A model generated the notes under the pieces. That model saw nothing but the letters and a program-made list of their open reading frames with translations. It was not told the origin of the DNA and did not search any database. Positions 45,619 through 52,864 of a stretch of DNA of 64,000 bases are shown in pieces (the stretch's first letter is position 1; every line of letters starts with the position of its first letter). Origin of the DNA: Candidatus Zixiibacteriota bacterium (GTDB taxonomy: Bacteria; Zixibacteria; MSB-5A5; GN15; FEB-12). The position numbers and the translations under genes are program-made. The stretch covers positions 136,373 through 200,372 of the forward strand of contig CP070674.1 of the NCBI GenBank assembly GCA_020351995.1. Reading direction: 5' to 3'.

Positions 45619-46621
45619 CGCGTTTTAGCTTGGGGCCGCCGATTATCTCCCGGTCAACCTCAATTGACTCCCTGTCATATCTGATTCCATCTGCGATATC
45701 GTCCGCCAGAAGCAGCGCTCCGTCAAGATCGAAATAATCCGCCTTGGATGACATATATACGGATTGGGCGATGCCTACCGATGACTCGACCATACATCCG
45801 AGCATGACTTTTTTGCCGTCGGCCTGAGCTTCATCGGCGATCTTCACAGCCTCGAGAATTCCGCCGCTTTTTTCCATCTTGATGTTTACTCCATCGATAT
45901 AGTCGGCGTGATCCCGGTACTCATCGACGGTATTGAGCCCCTCATCGAGGATCAGCTCGACATCATCCAATTTGCCCTTCAGGTGTTTCCACTCCTGAAC
46001 ATACTCGATGTCGGTGGGCTGTTCAATAATCTTAATCCCCTTACGAGCCAGGTGAAAAATCATCTCTTCGGCTTTGGCGCACGACCAGGCACCGTTAACG
46101 TCAACTCTGATTTCCTTATCCTTGACCGTGTCAAGAGCATCAAGGATCATGATATCCTCTTCATTGCCCATCTTGATCTTTACGATAGGGTATTCACTAT
46201 TCTTGAGAGCCTCGATCATTTCCGAGGGCCTGTCGATGCTGATAGTAATAGAGCTTTTTATGCCGACCGGTGAACCGAGAGTCAGAACTTCCCAGGGGTA
46301 GCGGCGGGTTTCGCCCGAGACGTAATTGAGAAGCATGGCGACCAGGGCCGAGCGGGCTATTGGGTTGATATCAAAAACGCTGACTTCTTCGAGCGTTTCG
46401 ACAGTGATCTTTTCCAGCTTGCTGATCTTCTTGAGCCCCTTTTTGATGTCGCGTTCGATTTCGTCGATGGACGGGCCATAGTGAACCGACCCCGAAGCCT
46501 CACCGTTATACCGGTTATTCATGACGGTAAGAACATTTGTCTTAACATCGGTTTCACCTTTGGAGACGACGAATTTTCTCTTGAGCGGAAGCGAAACTCT
46601 GACGCTGTCTAACTGGAACAT
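45590..46621 (-). CDS. L-Ala-D/L-Glu dipeptide epimerase (enolase superfamily)
   Basis: Converts L-Ala-D-Glu from murein into L-Ala-L-Glu. The acid/base pattern of the muconate-lactonizing subgroup is complete: KIK with Lys148 and Lys150, metal ligands Asp174 (RVDVNGAW), Glu200 (IIEQP) and Asp226 (LDEGL), and the second catalytic Lys248 (VNIKMEKSGG). GCMVESSVG and DLDGALLLADD match dipeptide epimerases. The neighbouring NlpC/P60 peptidase and the amidase make the YkfB-like assignment more likely than a generic enolase member. It overlaps the peptidase gene by 13 nt. Confidence 0.9.
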   Translation of the reverse strand: MFQLDSVRVSLPLKRKFVVSKGETDVKTNVLTVMNNRYNGEASGSVHYGPSIDEIERDIKKGLKKISKLEKITVETLEEVSVFDINPIARSALVAMLLNYVSGETRRYPWEVLTLGSPVGIKSSITISIDRPSEMIEALKNSEYPIVKIKMGNEEDIMILDALDTVKDKEIRVDVNGAWSCAKAEEMIFHLARKGIKIIEQPTDIEYVQEWKHLKGKLDDVELILDEGLNTVDEYRDHADYIDGVNIKMEKSGGILEAVKIADEAQADGKKVMLGCMVESSVGIAQSVYMSSKADYFDLDGALLLADDIADGIRYDRESIEVDREIIGGPKLKRDVMQKYISE

Positions 46622-47415
46622 AGCAGTCTCCTCGCCTGGTTGAAGTCTCGGTCGAGATCCTCGCGATAGTCGTTATCGCCCCTGGTAAGACTATTTATGC
46701 GAACACCTCCGCCCCCTACCGAGCTGTGAATCACCTTATTCTTTCCGATTGCGAATCCAACATGTCTTTCAAAGAACAGCAGGTCGCCAGTCTTTATACA
46801 ATTGCGTTCAACTTTTTCACCGACAAGAATCTGGTCTTTGGTGTCGCGCGGGACCTTTATGCCAAATCTTGACAGCACGGTTTGTACGAGGCCGGAGCAA
46901 TCAAAGCCGACCGAAGTTACGCCTCCCCAGAGGTAAGGAACCCCCAGAAACCTGGAAGCTTCTTTTATCAGGTCTCTGCCGGTTACTTGCCGCGCGTTTG
47001 CCCTATTAATCGGCACAAGATTACTCTTCTTAATTGAAAGGGTCGAATTATCAGGTAGAATAATGCGGGCCATACCTGATTCTGTTTTGCGGATGAACAG
47101 TTGGTTTCCGTAGTACAGATGAAACGGTTCGATAATGGTCTTGCCGTGCCGGTCATACAGCGCGGCAGAAGCGGATTTTACGCAACTGTTGAACTTGCCG
47201 GTATACCGGTTATATGCTGTTCTGCTGATTGTTCGAATGTATCGACAATCGACCCATCCGGTGTACCCATCGTGTAATTCCACAAAGTAGTGTCCGGTCT
47301 TTTCGCGGTGTATTCTAAGCGGCCGGGCAAAGAAGAGCTGGCTGGCCCGTTCGGTATTGAACTGAGGTTTTGTCCACAGATCGACAAGGTTGCTGCTGAC
47401 CCATCCGTACTTCAT
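46609..47415 (-). CDS. NlpC/P60 peptidase, YkfC-like (murein peptide hydrolase)
   Basis: 268 residues. An SH3-type region covers about 1-135, and the NlpC/P60 domain follows from 140. The catalytic Cys173 lies in DCSGL, the His is at 218 (RHVGFAIG), and a third polar residue is His230 (IHSSVG). In Bacillus YkfC, such enzymes cut L-Ala-gamma-D-Glu peptides from released murein. The gene-order link to the epimerase supports this. There is no signal peptide, consistent with work on imported peptides in the cytoplasm. Confidence 0.9.
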   Translation of the reverse strand: MKYGWVSSNLVDLWTKPQFNTERASQLFFARPLRIHREKTGHYFVELHDGYTGWVDCRYIRTISRTAYNRYTGKFNSCVKSASAALYDRHGKTIIEPFHLYYGNQLFIRKTESGMARIILPDNSTLSIKKSNLVPINRANARQVTGRDLIKEASRFLGVPYLWGGVTSVGFDCSGLVQTVLSRFGIKVPRDTKDQILVGEKVERNCIKTGDLLFFERHVGFAIGKNKVIHSSVGGGGVRINSLTRGDNDYREDLDRDFNQARRLLCSS

Positions 47416-47423
47416 GGCTCTAT

Positions 47424-47450
47424 ATTATATTGCCGGACGGTCGCAATCAA
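47424..47450 (-). promoter_or_regulatory. Possible promoter abutting the NlpC/P60 start (leaderless candidate)
   Basis: On the minus strand a perfect TATAAT lies at 47424-47429, with TTGATT (4 of 6) 15 nt further upstream. Only 8 nt separate the -10 box from ATG 47415, so a transcript from here would have almost no leader. No clear ribosome site is seen at this gene. Confidence 0.45.
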
Positions 47451-47544
47451 ACAAAAAAAGCTCCCGGTGGCATCCGCGGGTATCGGTCGAGCCCGCAGCT
47501 AACTTTTGAAGTTCTTCGGGAACGCTCTATAGGAGATGTTAGTC

Positions 47545-47805
47545 TCACAAATGTCGTGTGAGCTTGTCGACCTTAGCATTGTTCGACAGTTGATACACAT
47601 GGGTTCTGAGTATTTCACCCAACATTTCGACAGTACGGATTTTGGCAGTCATGCGATCCTGATCCAGGGCCATATCCTGGTTGAGGTCGTCCAGTTTCTC
47701 GAAAAGCTGGACCACCTCGGGCAGCAATTGATTCAATTGTGTGATATAATTGCTCATAGCCGCCATCTTCTGCATGATTGCGCTGACCTCGTGAAGCGTA
47801 ATCAC
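47545..47805 (-). CDS. Small coiled-coil protein, unknown
   Basis: 86 residues, starting at GTG 47805 with AGGAG 7 nt upstream, which is good support for a real gene. The sequence is one long amphipathic helix with heptad spacing (YITQLNQLLPEVVQLFEKLDDLNQDM) broken in this description at the middle: the two halves are YITQLNQLLPEV and VQLFEKLDDLNQDM. It has no signal peptide and no membrane segment. It probably oligomerises. It lies upstream of the murein cluster, 129 nt before the NlpC/P60 gene. No family recognised. Confidence 0.72.
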   Translation of the reverse strand: MITLHEVSAIMQKMAAMSNYITQLNQLLPEVVQLFEKLDDLNQDMALDQDRMTAKIRTVEMLGEILRTHVYQLSNNAKVDKLTRHL

Positions 47806-48112
47806 AGCTGTTCTCCTACCCTTATAGAGGCTTTGCCGGAAGTTGCCCGGAACCCGGGCCGGTCCGCGGGACGAGGCTAAGCCAGCCCCGTCATCGCGGC
47901 GGCTCGCAGCGCTCTCGTGCTATACCAGTCTTGTATTGGGATAACAGCGGGGGGCTGTCCTGACAACTTTGCTCTGGTTGTTTCCACGCCTTCAATTTAG
48001 GGCATTTAACGTGGGCGTCAATAAGGGTAATATGCGTATTTGGTGCGTATGTTTGGGGAGGGCGGGATGCGGGGATCCCGCCGATTCATTGAGCTTAATG
48101 AGTGCTTCGGGC
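47806..48112. other. Gene-free stretch between the coiled-coil gene and the aminotransferase
   Basis: About 307 nt with no supported ORF. It holds a GC-rich hairpin near 48061-48082 (GGCGGGAT and ATCCCGCC around GCGGGG) at the end of the aminotransferase gene; without a T-run this is a weak terminator at best. A TTGTCA at 47961 on the minus strand is a poor promoter candidate. Confidence 0.5.
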
Positions 48113-49285
48113 TCAAACCTGCTTTACGCCGGCGAGGACTTTCCAGATACGGTCAAGGGCTTCCTTTATGTTTTCCACCGAGTTAGCGTATGAAAACCGT
48201 ACATACCCCTGCCCGGCGCTGCCGAAACAAGTCCCGGCCAGACAGGCCACCCCGGCTTCCTCAAGCATGATATCAGCGAACTTCTCGGAAGTCAGCCCGG
48301 TGCCGGTGATGTTCGGGAAGACATAAAAGGCCCCGACGGGATTGAGGCAAGTGATGCCATTGATCTTGTTGAGACCGTCCACAATAACCGCGCGGCGGCG
48401 CTTGAACTCGGCGACCATTTTATGAACCGCACCCTGCGGACCGGTGAGAGCTTCGATGAGGGCATACTGGGCAAAGGTGCAAGTCCCGGAGAAGTTGTTT
48501 ACGGCCATGGTGAAGAGGTAATCGGCCAACTTTTTGGGCATGATGCCATAACCCAGCCGCCAGCCGGTCATAGCATAGGTTTTGGACATGCCATCGACAA
48601 TAATGGTTCGCTCCATAGCTCCCGGGATCGCTCCAACTGACTGGAATTTCTCGTCATAAACGATGCGGGAATAAATCTCATCGGTCAGAATCCAAAGGTC
48701 GTGCTTGTCGGCCAATTCGTGGATAGCCTCAAGGTCCTCGCGGGTAAGCATCCCGCCGGTCGGGTTTTCGGGCGAGTTTATGACGATCATGCGCGTTTTG
48801 GGGGTGATGAGGCTCTTGAGTTCCTCAACCTCGAAGCGGAAGTCCTTTTTCTCCAGTAGATTGACGAATACCGGCTTCGCCCCCAAATAGTTGACTACCG
48901 ATTCGTAAGTGGGATAGCCGGGATTAGGTATAATCACCTCGTCCCCTTCATTGATGGTAGCGCAAAGGGCCGTGTATATGACTGGCTTAGCCCCGGGCAT
49001 GATGATGACATTATGTGGGCCGATATCCATCTGGCGCTCGCTGCAGTAATATTCAGCTACGGCTTTTCGGGCAGCCGGAACGCCGCCGGATGGACTATAG
49101 TGGGTTTCGCCGTCCCGGAGGGCCTTCATCCCGGCTTCGGAAATGTTGTCAGGGGTGTCAAAGTCGGGTTCGCCTATCTGCAGATGGATGATTGAGTGCC
49201 CTTCGGCCTCCATAGCCTTGGCCTTGGCAAGGACGGCGAAAGCACCCTCGGTTCCCAGTTTGGTGATTCTGTTAGAGTATTGCAT
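48113..49285 (-). CDS. PLP-dependent class I/II aminotransferase (aspartate-type)
   Basis: Transfers amino groups between an amino acid and 2-oxoglutarate. 390 residues: the N-terminal part has LQIGEPDFDTPDNI, the substrate loop GETHYSPSGG and the PLP ring site NPGYPTYESV. NSPENPTGG follows, and the catalytic Lys235 lies in SKTYAMTGWRLGYG. This is fold-type I, subgroup I gamma, shared by aspartate, alanine and aromatic aminotransferases, so the preferred substrate is not fixed. It ends the tkt-containing minus run. Confidence 0.92.
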   Translation of the reverse strand: MQYSNRITKLGTEGAFAVLAKAKAMEAEGHSIIHLQIGEPDFDTPDNISEAGMKALRDGETHYSPSGGVPAARKAVAEYYCSERQMDIGPHNVIIMPGAKPVIYTALCATINEGDEVIIPNPGYPTYESVVNYLGAKPVFVNLLEKKDFRFEVEELKSLITPKTRMIVINSPENPTGGMLTREDLEAIHELADKHDLWILTDEIYSRIVYDEKFQSVGAIPGAMERTIIVDGMSKTYAMTGWRLGYGIMPKKLADYLFTMAVNNFSGTCTFAQYALIEALTGPQGAVHKMVAEFKRRRAVIVDGLNKINGITCLNPVGAFYVFPNITGTGLTSEKFADIMLEEAGVACLAGTCFGSAGQGYVRFSYANSVENIKEALDRIWKVLAGVKQV

Positions 49286-49303
49286 AACGGTATTCCTTAC
49301 TAT

Positions 49304-51313
49304 CTATAAACTTAGTAAATTTCTTGCTCTTTCGGCTATGTGCTCAGCCGCCAATCCAAATTTCTTGATAAGCTGCCAGGGTTGGCCAGACTCGCCAAAG
49401 GCATCCTTTACACCAATCATAGCGAATGGAGCCGGTTTGACATCTCTACCTGGGCTCTCAGCCATGACAGCGGCCACCAGATTTCCCAAACCGCCGACCT
49501 GATGTTCTTCGGCGGTAATAACAGCCCTGGTTTCGGTCATGGCCCGAATGACGGCCTCTCGGTCAAGCGGTTTGACGGTGTGCATGTTTATAACACGGGT
49601 CTCGATTTTGAAGTCCGTTTTGAGTATCCACGCTGCCCTGAGCGCCTCCGCTGTTTCGGGGCCGCAGGATATGATGGTGAGATCCTCGTTTTCATTCCGG
49701 TACTCGGGCGAGAGGATAATCTCAAAAGCATCAACGAAATTGTCGGCTTCCCCGCGGAAGCGATGGATATTGGCTATACCAAACTTTAGCGGAGAATCCG
49801 GCTTAGTCACGATAGGCGTAGCTTCGCGGGCAAAACGCAGATACTTCGGTCCTATGACGTCAAACAGAAGAATCCGGGTCAACCTTTCGGTTTCGATTGA
49901 GTCACACGGTACGGCAACCCGCATGTTGGGCAGGCCTGTCATTTGAAACAGAGCTTCAAGCTCCTGATGCGTGGCTCCGTCAGGCCCAACCGACACACCC
50001 CCGTGGGCACCGACTACAAAAACGTTGAAGTCCCCGTAGCAGACAGATACCCGAAGTTGATCGAGATTTCGGGCTGATGAAAACACACCGTAAGTTCCGA
50101 ATACCGGCAGCTTACCCTCTTTGGCCAGACCGGCGGCTATGGTGGTGGCATTCTGCTCGGCCACACCCACGGAAATGAAGCGTGATTTGCGTTCGGGATG
50201 CTTTTTGTAGAAATCCGAGATGGTTATCGAGTCGGAGATATCGGCACCGATACAGGTTATTCGCTCGTCATCGCCATACTTGTCAAGTGCTCTTCCCATA
50301 CCCTTGCGGGTAGGGTCCATCTCGACTTTCATATTGTCGGACTCGTTCCACCAGAAATTCCGGCTGAATTTCGGCAGGGCTTTATCGAGCTGGGTCTCGA
50401 CTTTCTTTTGATATTCCGCGCCGTAGGCGATTAGTTTATCGGCGTCGATAAGGTCGGTCAAATTAAGCTCTTCGAGAGCCTGATCGAGCTGTTCCCTGTT
50501 GGGCGGCTTGCCGTGCCAGCCTACCACATTCTCCATAAACGACACACCCCGGCCCTTAATGGTGTGGCAGATAAGCGCCACCGGTTTGCCGGAATCGTTT
50601 TGGTTGCGGGCCCAGTCGAGTTTCTTGACGATATCTTCCATGCAGTGACCATCGACTTCCCGCACAGTCCATCCGAAAGCCTCATACTTGTCAACGAGCG
50701 AGTCGATGTTCATGACATCTTTGGTCTCGCCGTCAATCTGGAGCCGGTTCTTGTCGATGATCAGAATCAAGTTATCAAGCCTATACTGGGCCGCCGCCAT
50801 AGCCGCTTCCCACATCGAACCTTCCTGCTGCTCGCCATCGGAGGCAATTACGAAAACCCGGTAGTCTTTCTTGTTCAGTTTAGCCGCCAGCGCCACACCG
50901 GTGGCCACCGAGAAACCCTGGCCCAGCGAACCTGACGATATTTCAACACCCGCGAGGTCTTTGCGGTGGGGGTGCCCCTGGAAAGGCGAACCGAGCATGC
51001 GAAGTTTCATTAGTTCTCGCTCGGGGAAATAACCCGATAGAGCCAGCGAGGTATACAACGCCGGAGCTTTATGGCCGGCCGACCAGATTATGCGATCGCG
51101 ATCATCCCAGTCAGGGTTGGATGGGTCGTGATGGGCTATTTTAAGATACAGGGCGGCGCAGATATCCATTATACCCAGCGTTCCGCCGGAGTGGCCGGAG
51201 TTGGCCGAACAGAGAGCAGTCAGGTTGAGACCGCGCATATAGTTGGCAGTGGCTCTAAGTTTATCGATCGTGTAGCTGTCGGCGGTACCTTTGGGCGAGC
51301 CGGCTACTGTCAT
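49304..51313 (-). CDS. tkt: Transketolase
   Basis: Thiamine-diphosphate enzyme of the pentose phosphate pathway that moves two-carbon units between sugar phosphates. 669 residues as a single chain, so not the split form. The N-terminal domain has SGHSGGTLG and the TPP site ASDGEQQEGS with IDKNRLQIDG, although the canonical GDG is here SDG. The pyrimidine domain has VGVAEQNATTIAAGLA and GVFSSARNLDQLR. The C-terminal domain ends with EEHQVGGLG. It lies 18 nt before the aminotransferase gene. Confidence 0.95.
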   Translation of the reverse strand: MTVAGSPKGTADSYTIDKLRATANYMRGLNLTALCSANSGHSGGTLGIMDICAALYLKIAHHDPSNPDWDDRDRIIWSAGHKAPALYTSLALSGYFPERELMKLRMLGSPFQGHPHRKDLAGVEISSGSLGQGFSVATGVALAAKLNKKDYRVFVIASDGEQQEGSMWEAAMAAAQYRLDNLILIIDKNRLQIDGETKDVMNIDSLVDKYEAFGWTVREVDGHCMEDIVKKLDWARNQNDSGKPVALICHTIKGRGVSFMENVVGWHGKPPNREQLDQALEELNLTDLIDADKLIAYGAEYQKKVETQLDKALPKFSRNFWWNESDNMKVEMDPTRKGMGRALDKYGDDERITCIGADISDSITISDFYKKHPERKSRFISVGVAEQNATTIAAGLAKEGKLPVFGTYGVFSSARNLDQLRVSVCYGDFNVFVVGAHGGVSVGPDGATHQELEALFQMTGLPNMRVAVPCDSIETERLTRILLFDVIGPKYLRFAREATPIVTKPDSPLKFGIANIHRFRGEADNFVDAFEIILSPEYRNENEDLTIISCGPETAEALRAAWILKTDFKIETRVINMHTVKPLDREAVIRAMTETRAVITAEEHQVGGLGNLVAAVMAESPGRDVKPAPFAMIGVKDAFGESGQPWQLIKKFGLAAEHIAERARNLLSL

Positions 51314-51367
51314 GCTTGAAACCTCTTCTCAGTGACTGGCACGTAAGACAAAAGTAGCAAATTTTGG

Positions 51368-51967
51368 CTATAAATCAACCGTTTTGCGCTGGAGACCGGA
51401 CAGAAGCCGCTTGAGTTTGGCCTTTAGATCGGATACTGTCTTGTTGTTCAGGATAACATGGTTCGCCCTCTTACATTGCTGTCGGTAACTTAGTTGCCGG
51501 CGTTGACGAGCCAGGGCATCCCGTCGCGTAATGCCCCTCTTCTCAAGTCTGGCCAGCCTGGTTGATTCGGAAGCATGGATGAGGACAATTGTGTCAAGAA
51601 TATGGTTGAGATCCCACTCGAGAAGCAAGGCTGCGTCGATAACGATCAACCGATGGCGTGAGCGGACTGCCCTGACCTGCTGTTTAAGCTCTTTGAGCAG
51701 GTAGGGATGTACAAGACGGTTCAGTGTCTGTCGCGATTTCTCGTTTTCGAAGGCGAGCTCCGCGAGTTTCTTGCGATTGAGCCTCCCGGTTCGACCAAGA
51801 ATTCCTCGCCCAAACTGCTTTACGAGACTGCGCAGCAGGGCCGGATTATCGTTGACGACCTCACGGCCAATACGGTCGGCATCGATGACCACTGCTCCAA
51901 GAAACCTCAAGATCTCCGCAGCGGTGGATTTGCCGGAGCCTATTTGCCCTGTAATTCCAATAATCAT
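51368..51967 (-). CDS. coaE: Dephospho-CoA kinase
   Basis: Last step of coenzyme A synthesis. 199 residues. The P-loop GQIGSGKST is at about 6-14, followed by DADRIGREV and the substrate lid RQRRQLSYRQQCKRANHVILNN. A normal single-domain CoaE. It lies between transketolase and an outer-membrane protein on the same strand; polA is two genes upstream, close to the common polA-coaE order. Confidence 0.95.
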   Translation of the reverse strand: MIIGITGQIGSGKSTAAEILRFLGAVVIDADRIGREVVNDNPALLRSLVKQFGRGILGRTGRLNRKKLAELAFENEKSRQTLNRLVHPYLLKELKQQVRAVRSRHRLIVIDAALLLEWDLNHILDTIVLIHASESTRLARLEKRGITRRDALARQRRQLSYRQQCKRANHVILNNKTVSDLKAKLKRLLSGLQRKTVDL

Positions 51968-52035
51968 AGGCTGAAAGAAACGACAAAAAGACAGTTATAA
52001 CAAGCCGAAGTTTTTCCAGAATGGTGTGCACAAAG

Positions 52036-52059
52036 AAGGCCCGGCCAAAACCGGGCCAT
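52036..52059 (-). terminator. Probable terminator after the outer-membrane barrel gene
   Basis: The stem GGCCCGG/CCGGGCC around a 6-nt loop is followed on the minus strand by TTCTTTG. The 7-bp stem is fully paired and all GC. It lies between the barrel gene and coaE and could limit read-through. Confidence 0.6.
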
Positions 52060-52085
52060 TATAACTACTTATGCGACAGCATGAT

Positions 52086-52778
52086 TTAATCGCCGCTTAA
52101 ATTGATGCTGTAAGTCAAGCCGAGCGATAAGAGGGTCTTGTAGTGGTCGAATCCAAAGGGTACCATCCGATACTGGCCGTCAGCACTGTAATAATCGCCC
52201 CAGTCCAGGCTGGAATATATCCGGTGCGATACCTCGCCGAAAAGAGATACCGACGAATCTATCAGAACCTTGATCCCAATGGCGCCGGTAAAATCATAAA
52301 AGCCGCCGGAGGGGGTCCGGGCAGTGACGTACCGCGAGTTGGAGAGAACCTGCGAGCCCGGCGCACTAATATCAGCTATATCGCTTGTGTTTTCCGTATA
52401 GCCGAACCCGCCAGTCAGGGTCGCGTACGGTCGAAAGATACCGCCGATGCTGGCATCGGCATAGGGGGCAATAGAGAATCGCAGCGAGTAATTCTGGTTT
52501 TCGAGGATCTGGGGATCACCAGAGAGCACGTCGATCTTTGACACCGACGTATTATAGAGATTTCTCACGTATCCGACTGAAGCCCGGAGGGCAAAATGGC
52601 GCGAGAAATAGAAATCCCCAGCCAGGGCTCCGCCGAGAAGCCGGCTGTCGGAGTCAATGGCGCGGGTTTCATCGAGATTTATCAGTACCATCGGGGAAAT
52701 GTCGAGTTTTTTCAGACCCGCGGATACCGACACCGGTACTACAGCAACAATTATGAGAAGCGTCAATAGTTTTTTCAT
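52086..52778 (-). CDS. Outer-membrane beta-barrel protein, function unknown
   Basis: Starts at ATG 52778 behind GAGG; a GTG at 52784 is the alternative. A signal peptide of about 19 residues ends at VSVSA. The mature 210 residues alternate hydrophobic and polar residues with many aromatics (YSLRFSIAPYADASIGGIF, GYTENTSD). They end in LGLTYSINLSGD, like an eight-stranded barrel of the OmpA/Opa type. No ligand or enzyme site is seen. It is bounded by polA upstream and a hairpin downstream. Confidence 0.82.
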   Translation of the reverse strand: MKKLLTLLIIVAVVPVSVSAGLKKLDISPMVLINLDETRAIDSDSRLLGGALAGDFYFSRHFALRASVGYVRNLYNTSVSKIDVLSGDPQILENQNYSLRFSIAPYADASIGGIFRPYATLTGGFGYTENTSDIADISAPGSQVLSNSRYVTARTPSGGFYDFTGAIGIKVLIDSSVSLFGEVSHRIYSSLDWGDYYSADGQYRMVPFGFDHYKTLLSLGLTYSINLSGD

Positions 52779-52864
52779 ATACACCTCACTATCTATATAT
52801 ATAACGAAAAAACGATTGTCAAAGTTTAACCTCAGGTGAGCCTGGCAGACTTTGTGCCGGCGGT

